Position numbers and translations under genes: made by a program
The notes under the pieces: model-generated
What the model saw: the letters and a program-made list of their open reading frames with translations, nothing else
The model's database searches: none
Told to the model about the DNA's origin: nothing
Shown: positions 24,967 through 36,347 of the stretch, one piece after another
How positions within the stretch are numbered: position 1 is the first letter of the stretch
Layout of the letters: the number at the start of each line of letters is the position of its first letter
DNA from: Apteryx mantelli
Taxonomy: Eukaryota; Chordata; Aves; Apterygiformes; Apterygidae
Length of the DNA: 64,000 nucleotides
Direction: 5' to 3'
NCBI RefSeq assembly: GCF_036417845.1
Contig: NC_089981.1
Span: 4,419,501-4,483,500, forward strand

Positions 24967-26958
24967 GGCACAAACCTGAGTGTATGTAAACGCGTAAACG
25001 CTGGTGCTGATGTTTTCCGGTAAGTTGAAGATGGCTATTTTATTTGCTGGATTTTCTTTAGCCATAGTAGGGCGCTACATTTTAAAAAACTTTTCTGAAA
25101 ATTGTCATAATTCTCCTGCACAAGTTAATTATGAAAAGTCATACAAGGGGACATCCATAGGTAAAGGAGGAAGTGACACAATCCAGTATCACATCTGGGG
25201 AGGCAGCACAAGTATTTGGGGAAGCAGAGTAAAGGGAAGACAAGAGGATTTTCTTCTGTGAGGTGAATTGAATAACTGTGAAACTTCCACCTTGCAGCAA
25301 TTAAGTTACTGTGCTCCTTCAGCAAATTATCCATTATGAACGTATTAATTATGTCACCAAATGCGTCAAAAGTTCAACATCTGGCAACAAGAGAAATACA
25401 GGGAGTTACATTATCTGTTTGTGTTAGAGTAACTGACTCTTAGGATTCAGTTCTTCTCACCTAAATTCAGGCATCCTACTGAAGGACCTCGTGCTGGTGC
25501 CTGGGTGGTTTGAGATCTCTTAGTAGAGATAAAAGGGAGAAATTAGGGAGGATTGTGGGTGAAAACGCTCATGTCATCTACCAGGAAGCATGAAGAAGCT
25601 TTGTCTGAATCTAATCTAGTCATCTAAACCCCCTCTGGACTCAATGGAGAGAGACAGGCAGCTCCTGGAGATGATTCAACTTGTCCTAAGGAAGAAGGGC
25701 TCTGTGAAGATGCTAACTTCTTTCTCTCTGATGAACACAGAGGAAGCCTGATTAGCTTTAAATAGGTCACTTGCATACAGCTAAAGCTCAGCAAGGAAGT
25801 CTTCCCGTATGTTTTCCCCAAGTGTTTCACACCCATGAGCATTTGAAAGAGTAATCATGGAGCCTGGCCTCCTGCATTGCTGTGGTATGGAAATACGGTG
25901 TGATGGCATGGCGCAGAACTGCAGGCTTGGGAGGGTAAGGCTGGTGGATTTCCAGGGCAGGATTTTTGTTTTTGTTTTTTTACACATGCACGTGCAATTT
26001 CACACATGCTTTCTCCATGTCATGTTGATTAGGATCCATGCATCCCAGATTTCGGGATGTGCAGAGTTTACTGTGCACATAAAGACAGTCAGAACAGCAC
26101 ACGGTGCAGCTCAGTGTGATATTTCAGAGAATGTGAAATGCATCTCCTGGACAGAGCTGTGCAGTAGATCCAGACCCATCATGGATCTTGAGCACATGCC
26201 ACATGTCTATACAGCAGATGGGATTCATCTCCCTGCAGTTAAGCTATTTAAAAGTTAGGTGACTAAATCTAATCTAGTTGTCTAAGCTGCCTTTGTAGTA
26301 AAGGAAGGAGACAGGCCATTCAAGAAGATAATTCATCATCTCTCTCTCTTGCAAACTCATCTTACAGGGACGTGGGACATTTTCCATTTCCACTCATTTC
26401 CTGCTGGTATTTTAAATGCTATCTTAAATTTGCCCTCACTCCCACACCTGCAGAAAGAGAAGGAAGGTCAGAAGCAGTGGGGGAGTCATTGATATTCCTG
26501 GTGGAGGCTGCTCTCCAAAGCTCTCCCATCTTTGGGCAAATAGTGTTTCTCTTCAACGGTGAATTCCTACTTCCCTAATCTTCCTTTTGCATGAGAGAGC
26601 AATGTTGAAACATTGAAATGTCTTCTGGGTCAATTATGCTAAATTTCAATTGAGAAAAATCAAAATGCTTCACTTTGATCATTTTGAATCATTTAATTTC
26701 GATAAAGAAATTATTAGATATTTCAGAATGTATATCATAGACATTGTGGTGCAGTCATATAATATGTAATAATACAGTGTGTTTTGAATTAAATGAAACT
26801 AGACAAGAAAGTAGGTATGAAAAATGCTTTGGAAACTGGAAGTGCTTCTCCATCTCAAATGTAACAATGGATCAAAGTCAAACTATACCAGCTGACTAGC
26901 TGGGCAGTTGGTTTAAAAGGAAGTGCTAAAAACATGGGAATAGCAGCACTTACAGAGA

Positions 26959-26960
<2 letters not shown>

Positions 26961-26990
<30 letters not shown>
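26961..26990. repeat. (TTTA)n microsatellite
   Basis: About seven tandem ATTT units. Confidence 0.9.
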
Positions 26991-28756
26991 CCTTGGGAGA
27001 TGTTGTGCTGGAAGCGGGAAGGGGACCTGTGGGAAGATGGAGGCACTGTGGGATGCGTGGAGGAATACCGGGGCTATTAAGGTAGTGGGAATTCTGCATG
27101 TGTGTCCATCGCATGCATCTCTAAGCACACGAGGTTTATCAACTGGAAACAACTGAGTATGTAATTACCTCACAGGAACAGCTTTTGGGAAAGAGGTCTT
27201 CAGATATGCATGGGGATGAGGGCAGACTGAAATAGCAGCAGGTGGCTATGGCCCAGAAGTGAAGGGGCTCAGCTGGACTTCAGGGAGAAATAACAGAATG
27301 GTGGAAACAGTGAATTTAGGAGCAGAGTTAGCCAGCTACAAACGAGGGACATGTCTGCAGAGGATGCGCAAATGACTTTTTTGCAATTTCTGATCGCCTC
27401 ACAGCCTGTCATTGCTTGAAACAAGGTAAACCCTGGCCTCAGCTCAGTTCTGCCATTACGAGCATTCACAGTCTGTGTCGTTACCTGTGGAGGCTAGGTT
27501 GAGTGCCAGTCTGGACTTCCAGCTGCTTGAGCTTATCTAGGTAGTGCCCTGAACTGCGCTTCTCATGCTCGCTTCTGTCACTTGCTCCAATTACTCATTT
27601 CTTCTCCTCCTGCTACGCTGAGCCATGTCTCCTTTTAGTCCTCTCCTCCCTTCCTTTGCCTTCCCTCCATCCAGAGTCAGCGTCCTCACGCACAACCTAA
27701 CCAGGCCACCACAGCGGGACCATTCTTTCCCCAAACAGCCCCTGGAGTCTTCCTCAGCTGAGTCCCTTGCTCCAGGAGTTCAGCCAGACCTTGGCACTTA
27801 CTTCACAGACCCCCTCGGTGTTGGCTATAGCCTGTGCGGCCACCAACACATCCAGGTTCCCCCATCCCCTGGACTGTACCTTCTTCAGCCATGGCCTTGC
27901 AAAGGAGGCCACAGAGTTGTGCAGGGACAGCCCTGAAGAGCTGGAATTTACTACCCGCTGCTAAGGATACAGAAAAAAAAAAAAAAGACACAGTTGCCAG
28001 TTTGGGGAGGGGGCTGTTCTTCCTTCCCTGCCCCACTCCTTCAGTGACCACCTCCATTTATGCCCCACTGAAATTTTCCAGGATTCTGCTGTGTTGGGGT
28101 CTTGGCAATTTTGCTGCCTTTACTTAGAAACCCAATTTTTCATTTAATTTTAGAATAAAGAACATTCTGAGGGAGCCTAGCAGGGAGGATGGAGCCCACC
28201 TGCAATGTGAGCTGCAGGGAGGGATTATTCCCTTGCAACAGAACTACCTCAGAGCATCTTGTCTCTATGTCTGAAACACAAATGGCCATGAAAGAAAAAA
28301 GGATCGTTCTCAGCCCCATGTCTGAAGGCAGCAGCTAAGCCTGTAATTGGCCTGGGCTCGTTAACGAGCATCCTTAGTTGGACAGCTCAAGACCTGACAA
28401 AGCTCATTAATCCCACTATTAGTCAAAATCAGATTGCTTTGATGGCATTACTCCAGGAACATAGTCCTGGTGTGGAGGCCAGAGTGCACGGTGGTCGAAA
28501 TCTGCCACAGTCACTGCCCCTGTGGGCCCCTGCTGTGGAGGTTCGAGCTGGTGCCATGGGGCAGGAGGTCTCTGTGTTGGGCTCTGTGGGCCACCGGGAC
28601 AGAGCTGGGGCCTTGGGGCAGTGAGTGGCAGCTGTGGCCATGGGGCAGGAGGTCTGGGCTGGGGCTGTGAGGCAGGGGGAAAGAGCTGGCCGGGGCTCCA
28701 TGGGGGCAGGGGCCACGTCTCCCCAGGCTGAGCCGTGGTGCCCCATAGCAGCCCTG

Positions 28757-28797
28757 CTCCCAGCATGCCGTGGGGATGCCCCAAGGCATGCTGGGAG
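28757..28797. repeat. Perfect inverted repeat (hairpin), 13-bp arms
   Basis: CTCCCAGCATGCC at 28757-28769 and its exact reverse complement at 28785-28797 are separated by 15 bases, so a stable stem-loop could form. No T-run or protein gene is associated with it. Confidence 0.8.
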
Positions 28798-28929
28798 TGT
28801 GGCTGCTGCCAGCCCAGCCCTGGTGTGGCGGAGCCGAGGTGCTGGCACCCTGAGGGCGCTGCCTTCCTGCCAGCTTAAAGCCATGGGCTCTATGCAGCCA
28901 GTGCGTCACTGTCTGCTTTCCAGGGACGT

Positions 28930-29330
28930 GCAGTCATGTGCCTTGCAACCACCTCGATCGCCTCCTTGGCACACTCCAGGCTCCTTTGTGCGACCTTAGA
29001 TCCCTTCTCCATGCATGCGCTGATGCTCTGGTCCCCTCACACCTGCTAAAGTCTCCTCCAGTCCTCTCCCTGCATCCTCAGGTTCCTTCTGTTTCCCTCC
29101 GTGAGCATCTCAGCCCCCTGCTTTCCCCACCCTCAGCACTCTCCTCCCTTCCATTTCCCCCAAGGCTTCCTCTGATCCCCTCCGTTGCTCGCCACGCGCA
29201 CCCTCAGCCCCTGCATTCCCTTCCCTCTGTGCTCCCATCCCCTCCATTCACCTCCCGGCACGCTCGCATCCCCTCCCTTTCCCCCACTCACACTCACTTC
29301 CCCTCTACAGCTTCTCTCTTCTGCAGTCAG
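28930..29330. repeat. Polypyrimidine-rich low-complexity tract
   Basis: About 400 bases strongly biased to C and T on the plus strand, with recurrent CCCCTCC and CTTCCC words. No periodic unit is evident. Confidence 0.7.
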
Positions 29331-31700
29331 TGCTGCTGCTGAAGGCACCGTGCCCCTTCCACAGACCTCTGCAGCTGTACAGTTGGGGCGCGGGGGTCAG
29401 TAGGAACTCAGCTCTGCTCCCACTGTCTCGCTCACTCCGTTGCTTCCTTTGAGGCTCCCTCAGATTTGCAGGGCGGAAAATAATGTGCAGGGGATGCCTT
29501 TCGGGCACTCGGTGTAAAGCCACTCTGCTTTCCATGCAGCCATCTCAGCTATCTGTTCTGCTTCTGCAAGGGGTCTCTCAGCCTGCAGTGCTTACCAGGC
29601 AGGTGAGAAAGCAAAGACCTCAGGCATCGTTTCCTTCCGAAGAGGCCAGAGGGCCGGCCGCTCCTCGGACCACCCTCCGGGCAGACTGAGAAGTAACCAG
29701 AGAGGGTCACCAGAATGTACTGCGTGCAGGCATTATTCCCGTGCCTCGTTCGGGTGTGTGATACTGCGTTGTCACGCTGTAGATGGGAAGCTGCTCTCAG
29801 TCTCCTCCACTGGGAACCCAAGCAGTGGGATGGCACTGCGAGTGTTGCAGGCTCCATCTGAGCATCACATTTTTCTTCTGCAAAACGAGTGACTTCAGAA
29901 TGGAAATGGGCTTTTGGGGCTCCAGTGATAATCTCCACCTGGCGCCACCCTTCTTTGGTTTTGCCCTGTTAGGATCACATCTTCAAAACCTCCCCAATTA
30001 GAACCCACCCCAAGACCAGGATTCACAGACGTCGTCTCTAACGCAGAGAGAATTTAGTGCCGAGGGAAAGAAATGACCTTTCCGATAAGCGCTTTTTTTT
30101 TTTTCTTGATTTTCCCAGGCTTTGACACCGTTTGGAGGCATTCATGGTGGATTTGCCTTAACACAGTTTTCAGGGTGAGAGAGCAAACCCCTCTGCTCCT
30201 TCACTAGGCCATGCCATCTCCATGCCTGTGGCCTAGGGAAGCAACAACTAGGAGTTGGCCCTTCCTCCCCAGAGTCTGAGAGAGTGCAGTCACAGTCTTC
30301 CTCTTTATTCATCCACTTGCTCATTTAGGCCTTCCTTCCTGAGCAGAGCCTCTCCTTGCCAGCAGTTGTAGCCCCGCAACCCTGATCTGGGGACATTGCG
30401 GGAGTGGCATGCCTGAGGTGAGCCCCAGCCTGGGGGACCCCTCCTGTGGCTCCCCGTGCCCCCTGTTGTCCTTGGCGAGTGGGCAGTGAGGTGCGGGCAG
30501 CTCCCTAAAGTGCCCCAGGCAGCTCCCCTTGCCCTTGCAGGGCCCACCTTGGCAGCACCTGGGGGGTCAAGGGATCCCTGCAGCCCCTCTGTGACATGGC
30601 CTGGGGCATCACGCAGTGCATCGCAGCAACAGCTGCGCCCTCCCCATATGGCCCTGGCAGCCTGAGCTGAGCCCAGGTGCTTGGGGCTGCTCTCGCCACA
30701 GCTCTGCCCTGCCCTGCTCTGCTCTGGAGCAGCTGCTGTGCAGCGAGCAGGAGAAGGCGAGAGGAGGTGGTGGGACAGTGCGAGATGCTGTTTGGTGACC
30801 TTCCCAGCAGGTCGTTGGAGAGGAGCGTTTCTTCCTGGCCACAAGAGCTCTTTGGACTAACTCGGTAGGCTGGGAATTCCCACTGTGCCCCTAGGGAAGT
30901 CCTCGGTGCTGCTGGGAATTGCTGCCTGCGGGAGCCCTCCATAATATGGCGCTGTCAGGGCTGCAGAACTTGCACGTTTAGAATCTTTGCTCCCCGGCAG
31001 TGCGTCCACCCCCGTGTTACTAGTTCTTTGTCAGCTGTGGTCATAGGACCTTTGGTTCTTGCTCCAATAACTCTTTCCTCCTTTGCCGCTGTCACACCTG
31101 TGGTCCTTGGCACTGTGGAGCCAACCTGGTTTGACAGGAGTGTTTTGGAGGTGGACAGTCATGGCTACTGGAGTCTTTGAGCACTGGGAAGGTGCATGAG
31201 AGGAGCACTTGTAAAGGTGCTTCATGTCTGAAGAATTTGCAGACGGCTCCTGTGTATTTCCCTGTTGCTGCTGTTTTCGGTTTTGGATCATCTTTCCAAC
31301 CAGACCTTCCAACTTCTGCCCCTCATGTCTGTGGGCTCAGTAATTTACGTATTCTCTTGTGAACCAAACGCTTGCTTCACTTGCAGGAGATTTACCTTGT
31401 CCTCTTCAGCAATTTTCTTTGCCTGAGAAACTTCTGCAAAAGTAAAGAGCTTCACTTCCGTGCTTACAAAAGTTCATTTGTGGTTCATATGCTCTTTGAG
31501 TTCAGGTTCTGAGGAAGAATGGACCTCAGGCAGACTGAGCGAGTCCTTGCAGAAGTCAAAATGACTTTACCTTACTCCTTTTCGGTAAGTAATGGATTTC
31601 ACACAGCACAATGATGCCAGTGCACTTTTTGCTCAGCTGAGAAGAACTTCCTCCAAAGTGTACCACAGTCTAAAAGAACCTGCATCTTTGCTCCCTATAG

Positions 31701-31758
31701 GCACACTATAGCGTGAAAGAAAGGAAGCCTGTTGTATGCTATCAAGCTCCACTGGAAA
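31701..31758 (+). CDS. ATAD2-like: ATAD2-like exon, repeat unit 1 (partial)
   Basis: Encodes the end of the linker motif (VVCYQAPLE) followed by a GTAGGT donor. The start is uncertain: the acceptor CCCTATAG at 31693-31700 would give a phase different from the other three units, so this unit may be a decayed or 5'-altered copy. Confidence 0.55.
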
Positions 31759-31884
31759 GTAGGTTATAGGCACAGCTTCTCGGAAGGGCTAATCTCTCCT
31801 GTATAAGGAGGATAGAAGATGTTAAATGAAAATGTAGCTACGCACAGTGCAATCAGAAACTATGTCTAGGTTCTGTAATTGTAG

Positions 31885-31995
31885 GGCCATCAAAGGCCGG
31901 TGGACACCAAGAAGGGGAAGATGGCCAAGATGCTCACAAGGAGTATAACCTTCGGCGCAGGAATACTGTTGTCCAGTATCAAGAGCCTTTGGAAT
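31885..31995 (+). CDS. ATAD2-like: ATAD2-like exon, repeat unit 2
   Basis: 111 bases, phase 1 at both ends, flanked by a GTAG acceptor and GTGGGT donor. Encodes an acidic stretch and then EYNLRRRNTVVQYQEPLE, the linker motif of ATAD2 proteins ahead of the AAA1 domain. Confidence 0.75.
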
Positions 31996-32125
31996 GTGGG
32001 TTACGCACGCAGTTTGTCAGAAGGGCTGATTCCTTGTGCTTAAGGGTGGGAGCTATAAGTTCTTGAATGAAAATGTGCATATGCAGAGACAAACAAGAAA
32101 TGATGGCTTGGTACTGTAATGACAG

Positions 32126-32230
32126 GGTCCTCAGAGGACGATGAAGAGCAGGAAGAGGATGACGGCGAAGATACTCCAAAGCCATCTAACCTGCGGCAAA
32201 CTGCTGAAGACACTCAAGCCCCACTGGAAG
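32126..32230 (+). CDS. ATAD2-like: ATAD2-like exon, repeat unit 3 (acidic)
   Basis: 105 bases, phase 1 at both ends, ACAG acceptor and GTAGGC donor. Encodes the most acidic version (SSEDDEEQEEDDGEDT) and a degraded linker (SNLRQTAEDTQAPLE). The acidic stretch resembles the Asp/Glu-rich region of ATAD2. Confidence 0.75.
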
Positions 32231-32356
32231 GTAGGCTATATGCAGAGCCTCTCTGAAAGGCTAATTTCTTGTGCAGAAGTGGCATACACGTTGTTGAATG
32301 AAAAGCTATACGCGCACAGACAAATAAGAAGTTCTCGCTAGGTTCTATAATCATAG

Positions 32357-32467
32357 GGGCAACACAAGAAGGTGAAGGCCAAGAAGGGGAAGATGGCAAA
32401 GATCCCTGCAAGGAGTATAACCTTCGACCCAGGAAGACCATCATGTACTTCCAGGATCCACTGGAAA
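32357..32467 (+). CDS. ATAD2-like: ATAD2-like exon, repeat unit 4
   Basis: 111 bases, phase 1 at both ends, CATAG acceptor and GTAGGT donor. Encodes EGEGQEGEDGKD and then EYNLRPRKTIMYFQDPLE, the best preserved copy of the linker motif together with unit 2. Confidence 0.78.
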
Positions 32468-32707
32468 GTAGGTTCCACGCACAGTTTCTCGGAAGAGCTG
32501 ATTTCTTGTGGATAGTGGGCTAGAGGTTGCTAAATCAAAAGACATATACCTCCCACCCAACCCCCCTCCCCCCCACACCTTTCATTTAAATTCCTTGCCT
32601 TCATTCTGCAGGTAAAACTCTCCCTTTGGGATCGAGATGCCTGTATCCTGCGCACACTGCAGTTCTTGGCCAGTGTGCATGCTCACTGCTGCTTTTCATT
32701 TCTTCAG

Positions 32708-32774
32708 GGCCATCTTCTCCTGACAGGCAAAGGGCTGCTCCATCGCAAAGCCCATGCTGCAGAAGAACAAACAG
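32708..32774 (+). CDS. ATAD2-like: ATAD2-like exon, pre-AAA linker
   Basis: Phase-1 start after TTTCTTCAG; encodes GPSSPDRQRAAPSQSPCCRR, matching the SGP-SP-rich linker of ATAD2. Donor GTTGGT. The following ATAD2 Ser-rich/basic exon was not identified before 33327. Confidence 0.7.
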
Positions 32775-33326
32775 GTTGGTGTACGGATAGTGATAGTTCT
32801 CAGGGATCCATAGCGGTGCCACTCCCATCACTCAGTAATGCTTGAAAAGATTTTCCGATTGATGGCCGTGATGGGAAAATCGCAGCATTGTAGCTGGCAC
32901 AGCTGGAGGGTCTAGAGGAAGCAAGGCTTTTCCTTTGGGGGAGAAGATAACTTTCATTAGCCCACAGCTTTTAAAAAGGCAGGATTTGGGGGTCAGCGAT
33001 GAGATGATTGCGGATTGTCCTGGCTGAGATTGGGGATCTGCAATTCTTCTGTTCTGCACTTGAAGCCAGAATCCCCTTCCACAAATTGTCATTAGACGAT
33101 TTCATCGTGCAGTATAAAAATGTCCACCTGCCTTTCTTCACGCTTGCATAGTGAACGCCAGTCAAGTCTAGGGAATATTTCATGGTTTGGGAAGTTTATG
33201 CCAGTGTATAAGCGCTTCTGCACTCACTTGCCAACATGAAAACCACAGCAATCCCGCTAACTGCATGTTCAGTTAGAAAGCCCCTTTCCCTTTCTCCTCC
33301 ATTCACATCTGGTGTCTTCCCCAAAG

Positions 33327-33420
33327 CTCTGGGAAAGACGAATTCAACGCAAAGCACGTGGATGGAAGGAAAAGCGGAACCACCCTGCCGGAAGCTGATC
33401 CAGTGCAAATCCAGAGTTCG
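33327..33420 (+). CDS. ATAD2-like: ATAD2-like exon, upstream of AAA1
   Basis: Encodes SGKDEFNAKHVDGRK and PEADPVQIQSS, corresponding to the conserved segment just before the ATAD2 AAA1 core. Acceptor CCCAAAG, donor GTAAGC. Confidence 0.8.
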
Positions 33421-33650
33421 GTAAGCAGTGGTAACTCATTGTGTCAGTGGGGACTTTCCAGCGGTCATGAAAACCTCCCCTACTGTGCTGCCGGCAGCTC
33501 CCAGGCTTTACACTTTCCTCTCAGGGAACTTCAAGATCGTCCTGAGCCTTTCCTTTGTGCTGGCATAGGAAAAATTTGGAGGAAGCCTTTTTTTTCCAGG
33601 TTGCAGCTTTCTCTGGCCTCTGACATGTCTTCTGTTGCATGTCTCTTTAG

Positions 33651-33766
33651 GTATGCTTTGATGGTGTGGGTGGTCTCTCTCACCACATTACAGCCTTAAA
33701 GGAGATGGTGCTGTTCCCACTGCTTTACCCAGAATTCTTTCAGAGATTCCAAATCCGACCCCCCAG
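33651..33766 (+). CDS. ATAD2-like: ATAD2-like exon, AAA1 N-terminal subdomain
   Basis: Encodes FDGVGGLSHHITALKEMV and LLYPEFF..RFQIRPPR, the start of the AAA1 module. Acceptor CTCTTTAG, donor GTAACG, ending in phase 2 to match the next exon. Confidence 0.9.
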
Positions 33767-34311
33767 GTAACGGGCAGTGCATTCGAACTACAGAGCTAAC
33801 TGCTGCAATATGCTTTTCAACATGAAAAGTATTCTCCTTTTGTTTTCTTTCTTTTTTTTTTTTTGGAGGGGCAATATCTCAAGACGAAATGGTTAGCTTT
33901 ATATATTCTTGGCCAACAAAGCTTGACTCACTGGATGCTGAAATATGACTTGAAGTCCTTCCCTTTCCATACCTTTAAAAGTGTGCAAATCTTCAGATGC
34001 TTTGCTGCTTTGTTCACAGGGATTCCCTTTTCTGGCTGATGTTTTAAGTAGCGTGTGGAAACACAGAAGACCTTTTTTGGCCTCCCAGCTGAAGGCTTCC
34101 TCCCCAGTGCTTCCAACAAATTCTGGGAGGCACAGTCCAAGAGACTCCAACTGTGGCAGGGAGAAAGACAGGCTTTGCTCTCAAATCTGTCTAAGACGGG
34201 AAGTGTTCTGGTTAGGAGGGAAGGCCGCTTTGCTTTCACAACGGAGGCTGTCATGGGCACTTTTCCATGTTTTTGTTGTAGCTACGTACATCTCTTTTTT
34301 TCACGTTGCAG

Positions 34312-34486
34312 AGGCTGTCTGTTCTATGGCCCACCAGGCACTGGAAAGACACTGGTGGCTCGAGTGTTCGCAAATGAATGTAGGCAGGGAGACAAGAGAA
34401 TAGCGTTCTTCATGAGAAAAGGTGCCGACTGCCTCAGTCAATGGGTGGGAGAATCCGAGCGACAGCTGCGCTCATTATTTCGGCAG
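34312..34486 (+). CDS. ATAD2-like: ATAD2-like exon, Walker A
   Basis: 175 bases encoding GCLFYGPPGTGKTLVARVFA, then MRKGADCLSQWVGESERQLR. The Walker A lysine and threonine are present. Acceptor GTTGCAG, donor GTAAGG. Confidence 0.95.
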
Positions 34487-34787
34487 GTAAGGAGGAAATG
34501 CGCAGTAGGTTGGGTCAGAGTTGGACCTCTACTTTTCCGGGGTGGACGTCCTCCAGGAGGACTTGGCCTCTTGGGCAGTTTGGCAGTGTCTCCTGTTGAA
34601 AAGGGAACATCAGTGTTTCCTGTTCCTGTGCTGCGCTGCTTTGCCTGAGGGGCTGGAAATCTTGCAGATGTTGGGTCCAGCACAGTGCCAGTGCCTTTGC
34701 AGCCACAATGTTTATCCTGCATGTTCTCGCTGCGTGGTGCTCTGTTTCACATACGTCAGTATGCCTGCATCTGCACTTCCCTTCCAG

Positions 34788-34876
34788 GCCTATGAGATGT
34801 GGCCTTCGATTATTTTCTTTGATGAGATCGACAGTCTCGCTCCTGTGCGCTCCAGTCGCCAAGACCAGATTCACAG
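34788..34876 (+). CDS. ATAD2-like: ATAD2-like exon, Walker B
   Basis: Encodes AYEMWPSIIFFDEIDSLAPV and RSSRQDQIH. The Walker B catalytic Asp-Glu pair is intact. Acceptor CTTCCAG, donor GTACTT, phases agree with both neighbours. Confidence 0.95.
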
Positions 34877-35236
34877 GTACTTCCTTTCGCTTCCATCTCC
34901 ATGTCATCTGCTTCATCTCTAGGAAAAGAAGACCCACCTGCTTCCCTCTAAAGGACACCCACCCACCCCCACACTCTGAACTCCTCGAGTACAATGACAC
35001 AGAGCTTTGTAGCAGTTTAAAGGCAGGAGTTGAAATCAGGTCACTAAGCTTGGTGTCCGGACAAGGTCTCTCTCGAGACCTTGCCTCGCTTTTTCTGTCT
35101 TACCATGAGTCCTTTCACTAATAACAGCTCATCCAGAAAAGCTTCTCCTTTCTGAGCGACGTGACTTTGGAGAAAGGCATGCCAAAGGTAACAACAGCTA
35201 CTAACCCAGGGAATCCAAACAACATTTTTTTGGTAG

Positions 35237-35396
35237 CTCTATTGTCACAACGCTCCTGGCGCTTATGGATGGCTTAGACAGCAGAGGAGAGATCGTGGTC
35301 ATTGGAGCCACCAACAGGCCAGACTCCCTGGATCCTGCTTTACGAAGGCCTGGACGCTTTGACAGGGAGTTCCTTTTCACCTTGCCAAACAAAGAG
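35237..35396 (+). CDS. ATAD2-like: ATAD2-like exon, sensor 1 and arginine finger
   Basis: Encodes [28 protein letters not shown], then [19 protein letters not shown]. All key AAA+ residues are present. Acceptor TTTGGTAG, donor GTAAGG, phase 0 at the end. Confidence 0.95.
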
Positions 35397-36255
35397 GTAA
35401 GGCTGTTTCGTCAACCTTCCTGCTACTGGCACAGAGCCTTGCTTGACAAGAAAACCGGCTTACCCCACAGCATCTCCGAGAGCGAGCAAGGAAACAAGTG
35501 GCATACGTGCTGCACACCTCCCGGTTCCCCACACAGAACTGGCAGGAAGGCTGCAAACAGGAGTTTCACTCTGCCTGGAGCACACGGACATTCTTCCTTG
35601 CCCAAGGGCTTGCTCTTTGCTTAGTTAGTGAGTCCACCTAGGCTCTTGCCTTCTGAGGTTGCCGCCTTGTTCTCAGTTCTCCAGTTGGGAAAGCCTTGGG
35701 GGAAAACTTGGGCTTGAGTGTGGCCGGGCTGGGAATCCTGGGAGCCGCCCAAAAGCATTTAGGGAGCTGACATTGTTACTGGTATTAGCAGGGAGCTCGG
35801 GCTCTTTTTCTTTTTCTATTTTTTTTTCTGGCTACCCCAGATTCTTTTGTCTCTAGTTCGCATTTTGTGGGGAAAAGGAGAAAAAGGTTATTGAATTGAA
35901 GGCTAGGAAAAATGCACAACACACTATACTGGACAGAAACAGGAAACACTTCACTGAAGCTCTGGCAAAGAGCAGCGATGAACATAGGCACAGCTTGACA
36001 TTTGCTCGTTCAAGGACAGCAGCTGGAGTCAGAATTCTTGCTCCTACTACTCTACTTACTCTTCCTATCTACTTGAAAAGTACTGAGCTTTGAAAAGCAG
36101 GCAGTGTGTTACTAGAAAGGAAACATTTCTTAATTTTAGCAGAGGAAGACAAGCAATTAGGGGAATGTGATGGGGGGAGGGGGACTGCACATTGCTTATT
36201 TTCGTTTTGAGAAAGAGGCTTAAGACAAACCACAGTGTGACCACCTGGTTTGTAG

Positions 36256-36347
36256 GCTCGAAAAGAGATTTTTCAAGATCCACACCAGAGACTGGAGCCC
36301 TAAGCCCCTGGACGCACTGCTTGAGGAGCTTGCTGAAAAATGCGTCC
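36256..36347 (+). pseudogene. ATAD2-like: ATAD2-like exon with frameshift and lost donor
   Basis: Starts ARKEIF after TTTGTAG. Downstream KIHTRDWSPKPLDALLEEL is ATAD2-like but lies in another frame, so a one-base frame change falls in the T run near 36270. In the frame inherited from the previous exon, a TAA follows within about 15 codons. Where the donor GTAAG is expected the sequence reads ATAAG. Both defects sit in the AAA1 lid exon. Confidence 0.8.

Larger units (their letters stand above)
22641..27600. other. No gene recognised (5 kb)
   Basis: AT-rich intergenic DNA with homopolymer and tetranucleotide runs listed separately. An 85-codon frame at 25004-25261 has a hydrophobic start (FAGFSLAIVGRY) but no supported homology, no clear promoter and no splice context, so I do not call it a gene. 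Confidence 0.45.
27601..31480. other. GC-richer intergenic stretch, no gene recognised
   Basis: The base composition changes sharply from the AT-rich left side. 28440-28720 holds imperfect repeats of an ATGGGGCAGGAGGTCT-like block. 28930-29330 is almost all C and T on the plus strand. 30300-30900 is GC-rich with many overlapping open frames on both strands, typical of stop-poor GC-rich DNA. No protein motif is recognisable. The 5' exons and promoter of the ATAD2-like gene, if any exist, should lie here or just downstream, but I cannot identify them. Confidence 0.45.
31701..32467 (+). repeat. Tandem array of ~236-bp exon-plus-intron units in the ATAD2-like gene
   Basis: The boundary word CCACTGGAAAGTAGG-type recurs at about 31749, 31985, 32221 and 32459, a period of 236-238 bases. 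The intervening intron sequence (CTCGGAAGGGCTAAT..., AATGAAAATG..., GGTTCTGTAAT...TAG) also recurs, so whole exon-intron units were duplicated, not just coding words. A partial unit continues to about 32550. Confidence 0.9.

Noticed and set aside
25004-25261. 85-codon frame with a hydrophobic segment (FAGFSLAIVGRY), vaguely like the N-terminus of mitochondrial DNAJC15/19 proteins
   Set aside because: Only a few residues agree, there is no J domain, and no gene context; similarity is at chance level.
28429-28909. Overlapping 120-150-codon frames around 28.4-29 kb
   Set aside because: Pro/Ala/His-rich products from imperfect GC-rich repeats, open on both strands, without motifs.
35860-36090. 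Possible extra ATAD2-like exon between the arginine-finger and lid exons
   Set aside because: An open frame is present but shows no ATAD2 similarity; the lid sequence is found at 36256 instead.
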